A DNA stretch of 10,616 bases, taken from an uncultured Clostridia bacterium. GTDB taxonomy: Bacteria; Bacillota; Clostridia; Oscillospirales; Acutalibacteraceae. Shown in pieces: positions 1-6,170 of the stretch (position 1 is the stretch's first letter; each line of letters begins with the position of its first letter). The position numbers and the translations under genes were made by a program. The notes under the pieces were generated by a model that did no database searches, was not told the DNA's origin, and saw nothing but the letters and a program-made list of their open reading frames with translations. Where the stretch lies: the NCBI GenBank assembly GCA_944382025.1, contig CALWMQ010000049.1, positions 1 to 10,616 on the forward strand, given 5' to 3'.

Positions 1-1191
1 CCCGCCCGGCCCATATGGCGTCCGTTCAATCTGGTAGCTGGGATCGGTATAATACGGATGAGGCTCCAGGCCCTGGTTGACATACCAGCCCAATGGCATG
101 ATCACATCCTCGTTGACATCGATCAGGCTGGTATTGATGTCGGTGGATTCCCCCTCCCGAACCTTCCGGGCAACGATAACGGTGCGCCCGTCATCGAAAT
201 GCACCCACCCTTTGCTGTTGCAGGTGGAGAGCATCAGCAGCTCGTCACTGGGGAGGATGTCCACATTGCCGAAGTTGTAAATACTCCTGGCCCGGATCTC
301 ATCGGTGAACCGCATAAAATCCTCGTCATCAGCGAACTGGGTGCGCAGATACTGGAAAATAGGGCCATCCTCTTCATCGTTGTTGATGACCATGACCGCG
401 AACACTTTATACGTAGCCTGCTCATACAGGGTATTCAGGGACAAGGTAGCGGCGGAACGGGCGTTATATTTGTTTGGGGTGAGCAGCTGATTGAGCCGTG
501 TAAACATCTGACCGCTGTTCAGGTTATGCCCATAGATAATCAGGTTCTTATTTTTAGCGCCCAGGGTGATATTGTTCCGGTAATCGAAATACAAGGCGCC
601 AGCCTTGTTTTCGGTTTTCTGGAAATCATGGGTCAGGTAAAACTCGTTATCCGTGGTCTGGACCACGGGCATATTGGTAATATACCCGTCAAACAGGTCC
701 TTGCTGCCGGTGGTGCGGTAGGTCAGCACGCCCCGGGTATCATTATTCATATAATAGAGTTTTTTGAAATCCTCGCTCATGCCCTCCGGATAGCCGTCCC
801 AGTTTTCCTCCTCATCGGTCAGATCGGGCTTTACGCCGGGGGTGTAATTGCTTTTAATGGAATCCCATGTCTGAGCGTTGACTTTGGGGAGAACTACAAT
901 ATCGTTGAACAAATAGGATACCGACCCGATGAGCACCACCAGGGCGATGACGAACACGCATTTACGCACAATCTCCAACGGGCTGTCCCCCGTATGGGGT
1001 ACGATCCCGCCCACCAGGTCGAACAGGGCTTTACCAGCGGATTTTTTATGGCGGGGGCTGGCGTGGCGAGCCGTGGCCGGAACTTCCGCGCTCTTTTCCT
1101 GAGCGGCAAGCGTCTCCGTGGCGGCAGCCATCCGGGGCGTATCGTTTTCCAAGTTCGTATTGGGATTGGGGTTCTCATTATATGGGTTCAT
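1..1191 (-). CDS. Class B sortase, membrane-anchored (C-terminus cut by window edge)
   Basis: Sortases are cell-surface cysteine transpeptidases that cut a sorting motif in secreted proteins and join them to peptidoglycan or to pilin subunits. The frame stays open to the left edge, giving 397 codons with no stop. Residues 1-77 are a Pro/Asn-rich then basic cytoplasmic tail, and one membrane helix follows at about 78-95 (CVFVIALVVLIGSVSYLF), so the catalytic domain faces outside. The catalytic triad is visible: His222 in IIYGHNLNSGQMF, Cys324 in MLSTCNSKGW and Arg336 in DDGRTVIVARKV. The LSTC motif and the overall layout fit class B rather than class A. The ATG is preceded by GGAGG with a 9-base spacer. 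It lies 53 bases after the cysteine desulfurase on the same strand and has no promoter of its own that I can see. At least 52 residues follow the core, which is long for a class B sortase. No substrate with a sorting signal is visible in the window. Confidence 0.9.
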   Translation of the reverse strand, partial: MNPYNENPNPNTNLENDTPRMAAATETLAAQEKSAEVPATARHASPRHKKSAGKALFDLVGGIVPHTGDSPLEIVRKCVFVIALVVLIGSVSYLFNDIVVLPKVNAQTWDSIKSNYTPGVKPDLTDEEENWDGYPEGMSEDFKKLYYMNNDTRGVLTYRTTGSKDLFDGYITNMPVVQTTDNEFYLTHDFQKTENKAGALYFDYRNNITLGAKNKNLIIYGHNLNSGQMFTRLNQLLTPNKYNARSAATLSLNTLYEQATYKVFAVMVINNDEEDGPIFQYLRTQFADDEDFMRFTDEIRARSIYNFGNVDILPSDELLMLSTCNSKGWVHFDDGRTVIVARKVREGESTDINTSLIDVNEDVIMPLGWYVNQGLEPHPYYTDPSYQIERTPYGPGG

Positions 1192-1221
1192 CACTTAGTA
1201 CCTCCATCCTGACAAGGGATA

Positions 1222-1240
1222 TGGCCTGCGCGGCAGGCCA
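1222..1240 (-). other. Intergenic 8-bp hairpin without T tract
   Basis: TGGCCTGC and GCAGGCCA form a perfect 8-bp stem around a GCG loop in the short gap between the cysteine desulfurase and the sortase. No run of T follows on the minus strand, so it does not look like a full intrinsic terminator. It could stabilise the upstream message or partly attenuate the sortase gene. Confidence 0.5.
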
Positions 1241-1244
1241 GGGT

Positions 1245-2387
1245 TCAGACCCGTCGGCGAACCAGTGTCTCGGATGCCAGCAGAAGGGCGGATGCCAGCT
1301 GGTCCACATCCTCAGGCACCGTATACCGGGAGAAGCTGATCCGCAGCGCCGAATCGACCTCTGCGGGATCCAAGCCCAAAGCCGTCAGTACGGGGCTCTT
1401 CTTCCCCTTGGAACAGGCGGAGCCGCTGGAGACGTAAACGCCCCGTTCCGCCAAGAAATGCAGTAAAGTCTCGCTTTTGAGTCCGGGCATCGACAGGTTA
1501 ACGATATAGGGGACTCCCTCCTCAGGCAGATGGAATACCACCTTGTTTTCCAGCGGTCGGAGCTGCTCCAGCAGCCGGGTACGAAGGCCCCGATAAAGGG
1601 TTCCCTGCTCCTCAAAATCCGGTACGGCGGCGGCAGCGGCGCCAAAGGCGGCGATAGCGGGCATAGGCTCGGTACCGGAACGCAGGCCTTTTTCCTGACC
1701 GCCGCCCAGCATTCTGGGGAGAAGACGGATGCCTTTACGGATATAGAGGGCGCCGCAGCCCTTTGGCCCATGGAGCTTGTGGGAACTGGCGGTCATAAGA
1801 TCCAGGCCCCAGCGGGCGGCTTTCAAGGGAAGCTTGCCCGCAGCCTGGACAGCGTCGGTATGGATCAAGGCCCGTGGAGCCGCCCGGCGTACAGCCGGGA
1901 CCGTCTCCGCGATGGGGAAGCGGGCGCCGGTTTCATTGTTGACTGTCATGATACTGACCAGGGTCGTATCGTCCCGGCAGGCTGCCGCGATGGCCTGAGC
2001 AGTCAGGATCCCCCGGGAATCGGGAACCAGGCGGGTGACCTCCCAGCCTTCCTTTTCCAGCTGGCTGAAGGCCGCGGACACCGAGGAATGTTCCACCGCC
2101 GTAGTTACGGCATGGCGGCCCTGACGGGCTTTGACGGCCGCGCCGCCCAGAACGGCCAGATTATTGCCTTCGGTACCGCCGGAGGTAAATATAACCTCCT
2201 CCGTATCGGCGCCTAGCAGGCGTGCCACCTCCCGGCGGGCCAGGTTCAGTTCTTTTTCCGCGTCAATGCCCAAGGTGTGAAGGGAGGATGGATTACCATA
2301 ACAGCGGGTCATCAGTTCCACAGCCTTTTGTACCGCTTCCGGGCAGGTAACGGTGGTGGCGCTGTTATCCAAATAGGCGTGTCTCAA
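1245..2387 (-). CDS. Cysteine desulfurase, NifS/IscS family
   Basis: This PLP enzyme removes sulfur from cysteine as an enzyme persulfide, giving alanine and feeding Fe-S cluster assembly or tRNA and cofactor thiolation. The 380-residue length is normal for the family. Family motifs appear in order: YLDNSATT at the N-terminus, TSGGTEGNN (about 68-76), VEHSS with PLP-stacking His100, NNETG (150-154), HTDAVQAAGK with Asp178 binding the pyridine nitrogen, SSHKLHGPKG with the PLP lysine Lys204, GGGQEKGLRSGT (228-239), and SSGSACSKGKKSPVL with the catalytic Cys325. The start is TTG, chosen because a perfect AAGGAGGA lies 5 bases upstream and YLDNSATT then falls at the usual distance. A strong promoter precedes it at 2449-2477. 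No scaffold (nifU/iscU) or thiI gene adjoins it in the window, so which sulfur pathway it serves is open. The exact subtype (nifS, iscS or other) cannot be fixed from sequence alone. Confidence 0.95.
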   Translation of the reverse strand: MRHAYLDNSATTVTCPEAVQKAVELMTRCYGNPSSLHTLGIDAEKELNLARREVARLLGADTEEVIFTSGGTEGNNLAVLGGAAVKARQGRHAVTTAVEHSSVSAAFSQLEKEGWEVTRLVPDSRGILTAQAIAAACRDDTTLVSIMTVNNETGARFPIAETVPAVRRAAPRALIHTDAVQAAGKLPLKAARWGLDLMTASSHKLHGPKGCGALYIRKGIRLLPRMLGGGQEKGLRSGTEPMPAIAAFGAAAAAVPDFEEQGTLYRGLRTRLLEQLRPLENKVVFHLPEEGVPYIVNLSMPGLKSETLLHFLAERGVYVSSGSACSKGKKSPVLTALGLDPAEVDSALRISFSRYTVPEDVDQLASALLLASETLVRRRV

Positions 2388-2392
2388 TCCTA

Positions 2393-2400
2393 TCCTCCTT
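2393..2400 (-). promoter_or_regulatory. Ribosome binding site deciding a TTG start
   Basis: AAGGAGGA on the minus strand matches the anti-Shine-Dalgarno sequence and sits 5 bases before the TTG at 2387-2385. No ATG or GTG is as well placed, so this site decides the cysteine desulfurase start. Confidence 0.75.
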
Positions 2401-2448
2401 CCTGTGGTTATGCCTGTTTAATTACAAAAAAATAGAACTCATCATCGT

Positions 2449-2477
2449 ATTATACAACAAAACAGCCGTAGTGACAA
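2449..2477 (-). promoter_or_regulatory. SigA-type promoter for the cysteine desulfurase
   Basis: On the minus strand TTGTCA (2477-2472) and TATAAT (2454-2449) are separated by exactly 17 bases. The -35 box has one mismatch to consensus and the -10 box has none. Transcription would begin near 2442, leaving a leader of about 55 bases that I could not match to any known leader element. Confidence 0.8.
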
Positions 2478-2526
2478 CCGGTAAACCGTGAGAAATAGTG
2501 GGAAAATTGCAGATTTGTCAATAGGA

Positions 2527-2545
2527 CGTTCCATATTGTGGAACG
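2527..2545. repeat. Inverted repeat CGTTCCA-N5-TGGAACG
   Basis: Two perfect 7-base arms are separated by TATTG. The 19-base symmetrical site is the right size for a dimeric repressor. It lies 50 bases upstream of the desulfurase -35 box and just upstream of a TATGAT (2555-2560) that could serve the candidate RNA. It does not match the CGAAC-N4-GTTCG LexA box of Gram-positives. No regulator is assigned. Confidence 0.45.
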
Positions 2546-2564
2546 GGGATAGGATATGATCAGT

Positions 2565-2727
2565 GAAAAATTATTCCCGAGGGCTTGCGGAGGAACAAGG
2601 GGGGCAGTATCAGGTGCCAACGGAGTCTGTCCAAAAAGGACGGCGGTTCCCGCTGTGTACCCGCTCAGCCTACAGGACCGGGGAGTGGTATTGTCTTCTC
2701 GCGGCGAAGTATGCTTATCCGTTTTTT
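2565..2727 (+). ncRNA. Candidate rod-like structured RNA (6S-like topology, unproven)
   Basis: The two ends of this segment pair. GAGGAACAA (2590-2598) matches TTGTCTTCTC (2691-2700) with one bulged C, and GCTTGC (2583-2588) pairs with GCGAAGT (2704-2710) with one bulged G. Inside lies an unpaired, G-rich two-sided bubble (2599-2612 and 2680-2690), then GGTGCC (2613-2618) with GGACC (2675-2679), and apical hairpins such as GTCC-AAAAA-GGAC. A T6 run (2722-2727) follows a weak hairpin at the 3' end, and a TATGAT at 2555-2560 would start transcription near 2567. A long stem with a large central bubble resembles 6S RNA, but I cannot recognise conserved 6S sequence. The -35 region is poor. It lacks the conserved elements of RNase P RNA, tmRNA and SRP RNA. 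Confidence 0.3.
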
Positions 2728-2911
2728 GTAGATGGTTAGGGAGCCTGATGGCGCCCCCTAGCGGCGGCATTTCACAGCCTGTCGTGGATAAGTTTACGCC
2801 GTTCAAGCCCAGGTTCCCCGATTCACAGCAAGTTCCCATATTCCCCTGCCCAACCATGTACATCCTGTCCCCCTTCCTCTCCCCTTTTCTCTTTCCCCAT
2901 CCTTAGGGAAA

Positions 2912-2925
2912 CGCCGGTACCGGCG
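2912..2925. promoter_or_regulatory. 14-base perfect palindrome upstream of the operon promoter
   Basis: CGCCGGTACCGGCG is its own reverse complement and ends 23 bases before the -35 box of the rightward operon. It could be an operator for a dimeric regulator or simply a GC-rich hairpin. No T tract follows, so a terminator is unlikely. Confidence 0.35.
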
Positions 2926-2948
2926 GGTCGCCTAACAAGGAAGATGCG

Positions 2949-2977
2949 TTGACGCGGGAAAAATTTGAGTGTATACT
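2949..2977 (+). promoter_or_regulatory. SigA-type promoter of the racemase-like/decarboxylase operon
   Basis: TTGACG (2949-2954) and TATACT (2972-2977) are separated by 17 bases, each one base from consensus. Transcription would start near 2984, giving a leader of about 60 bases before the first gene. No other good promoter appears before the terminator at 6470-6505, which supports one transcript. Confidence 0.8.
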
Positions 2978-3043
2978 GAAAGAGTCGAAATCAGGCGGAA
3001 TCCTTTTCCGGGATGGCCGCTTTAAGAAGGGACGGCGTCTCCA

Positions 3044-4087
3044 ATGACCCTGCTGGTACAAACCGAACGGATCCTTCAAAATTATCGTATTCTAAAAAAA
3101 CAGGCGGGGAATACCCCTGTAATCCCCTTGCTGGAGGCCAACGCCTACGGCCTGGGGGATGTGGTGGTAGCTCGGCTCCTGGCCGGGGAGGGAGTCAACC
3201 TGATCGCCGTCTCCCGGCTGGAGGAGGCGGTTCGGATCGCCGGGGAAACCCGTGGCCTGGATATTATGCTGCTGACTCCTTATGCCGATGAGGAGGATAT
3301 TGTGACCATCCTGAAGCATGATATCATCGGGGCGGTAGGCTCTAACGACAGCGCCGTATTGTACAGCTCCCTGAGCCGGAAACTCCGCTGCCGTGCCCGT
3401 GTCCAGCTGTGTTTTGATTTCGGGATGGGCCGGTTCGGTTTTACCCCGCAGGACGCGGCTAAAGCCGCTCAAACAATTAAGCATTTGGAAAACGTGGAGC
3501 TGGCGGGGGTGTATACCGTACTGCCTACCAACCCCCATTCTAAGGCGGCGGCTCAGGAACAACAGTTTAAGGATTTTCAGAAGGTGATCACCACCATCGA
3601 GCGAGAAGGGCTGCGCCCCGGACTGATCCATATGGCGGACAGCGCCCAGGCTGCCCAGTGCCCCCGTATGCGGCTGGGTGCCGTACGGCTGGGCGCCGAC
3701 CTGTTCGGCCGCGGCGCCCAGGGGGACAAGCACGGTCTGCGCCCCGTGGGCCGGTGCGTGGCACAGGTGTGCGATATGAAATGGCTTGCCGCCGGCAGTA
3801 CGGTAGGGGATGACGCCCGCCGCCGTGTCCGCCGCGCTACCCGGGTAGCCATCGTTTCCGCAGGCGCCGCAGATGGCCTTTTCGTGGATCCTCCCAAACG
3901 GGTATCCCTGTTCAAAAAAACGTATCTGTGTGAAATCAATGGGAAAAAGCTGCCGGTAATCGGGCGGTCGGGCCTGACCGCCCTGACGGTGGATGTAACC
4001 GCGGCTGACTGCGCTCCCGGAGATATTGTGTCCTTTGATGTTAACCCCCTGCATATCAGCGCCCTGAATCGGCGGGATTATGTATAA
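3044..4087 (+). CDS. Alanine-racemase-family protein lacking catalytic residues (predicted pseudoenzyme)
   Basis: The 347 residues follow the alanine racemase plan: an N-terminal barrel with LLEANAYGLG (29-38), CFDFGMGRFGF (123-133), HMADSAQAA and VRLGADLFGRG (214-224), then the C-terminal domain with VSAGAADGLF (271-280), INGKKLPVIGR and LTVDVT. Active enzymes carry a PLP lysine in the KANAYGHG motif; here it is Glu31 (GAG codon). The catalytic tyrosine of GYADG is Ala275. The Met-Asp pair after the GR-V-S segment reads Leu311-Thr312. Arg130 and Arg215 are kept. The frame is intact and full length, so this is not a decaying gene by sight. Racemase activity is therefore unlikely; a PLP-free binding or regulatory role is inference. 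The ATG has only a weak upstream GAAGGGA, but the start fits the family's N-terminus. Its stop overlaps the next start by 8 bases, so the two are translationally linked. Confidence 0.85.
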   Translation: MTLLVQTERILQNYRILKKQAGNTPVIPLLEANAYGLGDVVVARLLAGEGVNLIAVSRLEEAVRIAGETRGLDIMLLTPYADEEDIVTILKHDIIGAVGSNDSAVLYSSLSRKLRCRARVQLCFDFGMGRFGFTPQDAAKAAQTIKHLENVELAGVYTVLPTNPHSKAAAQEQQFKDFQKVITTIEREGLRPGLIHMADSAQAAQCPRMRLGAVRLGADLFGRGAQGDKHGLRPVGRCVAQVCDMKWLAAGSTVGDDARRRVRRATRVAIVSAGAADGLFVDPPKRVSLFKKTYLCEINGKKLPVIGRSGLTALTVDVTAADCAPGDIVSFDVNPLHISALNRRDYV

Positions 4088-5486
4088 CCCCGCCGGAAGA
4101 ACCCCCCTGATGGATGCCTTGGAGGGCCATCAGGGGCGGAATCCTATCTCGCTCCATACCCCGGGCCATAAAGGGCTATCCCCTGTTCTGTCCCGCCTTA
4201 ATGGGCTTTGCTGGGATCTCACGGAACTGCCGGATACCGGCAGTCTGTTTGATGGTGGGGACGCTATTGAAGCTTCCGAACGGCTGGCCGCAGACGCTTT
4301 TGGAACAGGGATGACCCTATACAGCGGGGGCGGCTGTACCCTTTGTATCCAGACCATGCTTCTTCTTGCCCGTGATCTGGCCGGCAACCGGATCCTCATG
4401 GCCCGTAACGCCCACCGCAGCGCGGTAAACGCTTCGGCGTTGCTGGGTCTCACGGTGGAATGGGTGTGGCCCGGGTCGGGCCTGGGTTCCCAGCCATCCC
4501 CGGAGAGCATAGACGAAAAGTTAAAATTGCATAACGATATACGAATAGTATATATTACCAGTCCCGATTATACTGGTCGGATGGCCCGTATCCGGGAAAT
4601 TGCCCAAGTATGCCATCGCCACGGAGCGCTGCTGCTGGTGGATAACGCCCATGGCAGCCATTTGGGAGCCTTTAGTCTGCATCCCTTAGCCCTGGGAGCG
4701 GATATGTCCGCCGATTCGGCCCACAAAACCCTGCCGGTACTGACCGGCGGGGCCATGCTCCAGCTTTCCAACCGCCTGACTCTTGGGGTATCCCCTCTGG
4801 TGACCCGGGCGGCCGCTAAGGCCGCCATGGCCCTGTTTGCCTCCACCTCCCCTCCTTTCCCGATTCTGGCGTCTCTGGATCTGGCCCAGGACTGGTGGCG
4901 CCGCCAAGGGCCGCAAGCCTATAGGGAAACCGCGCGGCAAGCCTCTTTCCTGCGCCAAACCGCACAGACGGCCGGGCTTACGCCACTGGGTGGGGAGGAT
5001 ACGGATCCCACCCGGCTGGCATTGGATGTATCCCGGCTGGGAATTTCCGGGATACAAGGAGCGGCATATCTCCGGGAAATGGGTGTCGAGCCGGAACACG
5101 CCGATACACGATGGGTTATCGGGATCCTGACTCCTTTTCTTCCCCGGGAGCAGCTGGAGACGTTGGAGCGGGCGCTGCTTCAATTGCCTGCCTGGGCGGC
5201 ACGGAAACGGCGGGAAGTGGATATGTGCTTTGATCCTTTTGGTGCGCCGCCTCCTCGGAAGCGGATGGAACCCCGTGAGGCCATACTGGCCCCCACAGAG
5301 GAGATCCCCGCTTTACAGGCGGCTGGATGTATTGCCGCCCGCAGCATATGTCCCTGTCCTCCCGGCATTGCGGCTGTGGTACCGGGGGAAGAGATTTCTC
5401 AGGATCTAGCAGAGAAATTACCGCAATGGGGGTATGGAACCATTCAGGTAATCAAAATGGCAGGAAAACCGAACCATAATATATAA
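4080..5486 (+). CDS. Orn/Lys/Arg decarboxylase-family PLP enzyme (short YaaO/SpeA-like form)
   Basis: The family decarboxylates ornithine, lysine or arginine to polyamines or their precursors using PLP on an aspartate-aminotransferase fold. The 468 residues match the compact Gram-positive form that lacks the N-terminal wing domain. Visible motifs are SLHTPGHKG (24-32), the phosphate-binding SGGGCT (82-87), ARNAHRSAV with PLP-stacking His112, ITSPDYTG (159-166), LLVDNAHGSHLG with Asp188, DSAHKTLPVLTGGAM with PLP Lys216, and a C-terminal domain with CPCPPGI (424-430) and VVPGEEIS. The Asn after Asp188 replaces the glutamate of the more usual DEAH motif, and GGGCTLC departs from the usual NGTT/NGST type loop, so the substrate may differ. 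The ATG lies inside the end of the racemase-like gene (ATGTATAA overlap). Substrate cannot be set from sequence alone. Confidence 0.85.
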   Translation: MYNPAGRTPLMDALEGHQGRNPISLHTPGHKGLSPVLSRLNGLCWDLTELPDTGSLFDGGDAIEASERLAADAFGTGMTLYSGGGCTLCIQTMLLLARDLAGNRILMARNAHRSAVNASALLGLTVEWVWPGSGLGSQPSPESIDEKLKLHNDIRIVYITSPDYTGRMARIREIAQVCHRHGALLLVDNAHGSHLGAFSLHPLALGADMSADSAHKTLPVLTGGAMLQLSNRLTLGVSPLVTRAAAKAAMALFASTSPPFPILASLDLAQDWWRRQGPQAYRETARQASFLRQTAQTAGLTPLGGEDTDPTRLALDVSRLGISGIQGAAYLREMGVEPEHADTRWVIGILTPFLPREQLETLERALLQLPAWAARKRREVDMCFDPFGAPPPRKRMEPREAILAPTEEIPALQAAGCIAARSICPCPPGIAAVVPGEEISQDLAEKLPQWGYGTIQVIKMAGKPNHNI

Positions 5487-5517
5487 AGGGTGGGCACCTT
5501 CATTCCGGCGGTCCATC

Positions 5518-5682
5518 ATGAGGGAACGGCGACGGCAGGTGATGGAAGGATTCCAATACTTACCCCGCGATCTCTCCATGGGCGGTTGTGTTCCACCCGC
5601 TCAGGGCATATGGCAGGAAGGAAACGGCTTTCGCGAAATGTCCCGCGCTACGGAAAGGGATGGAAAATCTGATGGAAATTGA
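5518..5682 (+). CDS. Possible 54-residue small protein, unknown function
   Basis: An open frame in the 185-base gap between the decarboxylase-family gene and the CYTH gene begins with an Arg-rich MRERRRQVMEGF and continues through LPRDLSMGGCVPP. Its stop overlaps the CYTH start by 11 bases, which would suit translational coupling, and its codon choice looks like that of the neighbours. Against it, no good ribosome binding site precedes the ATG, and I recognise no family. A competing GTG frame (5490-5672) reads less like protein. Confidence 0.28.
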   Translation: MRERRRQVMEGFQYLPRDLSMGGCVPPAQGIWQEGNGFREMSRATERDGKSDGN

Positions 5683-6154
5683 ACGGAAATACCGAATCAA
5701 TGGTTTTCCTGATCATGAAGGCTGGCCGCTGATCAAAGCAGCGCTGGTATATCAAGGGTATTTGGCTACTCACCCGGTGGTACGCATCCGCTCCCAGCAG
5801 ACGGATCAGGGTACAGACTATATCCTGTGCTTCAAAGGAGAAGGAACCCTGGTCAGGCAAGAGATCGAGATGCCATTACAGATGGAGATATTTACCCAGC
5901 TGTCGGAACTGCTGCCGGCCCCCATGGTGCGAAAAGATTACCGGGTGTATCAGCTTCCGGACGGCCATCATTTGGAATGCAGCCTGGTAGATGGGGATAC
6001 GCCGGAGGCTTTTTATTATGCGGAGGTGGAATTCGGGTCGGTGGAGGAATCCCGGCTTTTTGTACCTCCTGCTTTTCTGGGGGAGGAGGTTACCGAGGAC
6101 CCGGATTTCAGTATGAGCCAATACTGGCTGAAAAAGGTGAAACAAGTTCCATAG
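5672..6154 (+). CDS. CYTH-domain protein (triphosphate tunnel metalloenzyme family)
   Basis: CYTH proteins form an eight-stranded tunnel that binds triphosphates and metal ions; members include inorganic triphosphatase, thiamine triphosphatase and class IV adenylate cyclase. The diagnostic N-terminal ExExK is present as MEIERKY (Glu2, Glu4, Lys6). Further tunnel residues are seen in VVRIRSQ, LCFKGEGTLVRQEIEMPL and FYYAEVEFGSVEES, each giving the expected alternating charged side chains. The 160-residue length fits a single-domain bacterial member. I chose the ATG at 5672 because it puts ExExK at the very N-terminus. An in-frame ATG four codons earlier (5660) is possible, and the frame stays open further upstream. 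It is the third or fourth gene of the operon. An inorganic triphosphatase-type role is most likely for a stand-alone bacterial CYTH, but the substrate is not shown. Confidence 0.85.
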   Translation: MEIERKYRINGFPDHEGWPLIKAALVYQGYLATHPVVRIRSQQTDQGTDYILCFKGEGTLVRQEIEMPLQMEIFTQLSELLPAPMVRKDYRVYQLPDGHHLECSLVDGDTPEAFYYAEVEFGSVEESRLFVPPAFLGEEVTEDPDFSMSQYWLKKVKQVP

Positions 6155-6170
6155 GAATCTAATCCGGGAA

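Larger units (their letters stand above)
2388..3043. other. 656-base intergenic region, no convincing protein gene
   Basis: This divergent gap holds the desulfurase promoter, an inverted repeat (2527-2545), a candidate structured RNA (2565-2727), a pyrimidine-only run (2868-2898), a 14-base palindrome (2912-2925) and the rightward operon promoter (2949-2977). Between 2737 and 2760 TAGGG and CCCTA can pair around an imperfect GCC/GGC inner stem. Open frames of 116 codons (plus, 2556-2906) and 137 codons (minus, 2450-2863) cross it. Their translations are low in recognisable structure, do not resemble known families, and overlap the promoters, so I do not call them genes. Confidence 0.6.

Noticed and set aside
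58..1212. 384-codon open frame on the plus strand, antisense to the sortase
   Set aside because: Its translation lacks any family motif, while the minus strand reads a complete sortase with triad, membrane helix and ribosome binding site. It arises from the base composition of the true gene.
2565..2727. RNase P RNA, tmRNA or SRP RNA as the identity of the structured intergenic segment
   Set aside because: GCGGAGGAACAAGGGG recalls the RNase P GAGGAAAGTCC motif, but the other conserved RNase P, tmRNA tag and SRP GGAAGGAAGCAG elements are absent.
2450..2906. Two overlapping open frames in the divergent gap, 116 codons plus and 137 codons minus
   Set aside because: Both cover promoters, the inverted repeat and a pyrimidine run, have atypical composition, and resemble no family.
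3092..4054. 320-codon open frame antisense to the racemase-like gene
   Set aside because: No recognisable motif and no ribosome binding site. The plus strand shows clear racemase-family conservation over the whole length.
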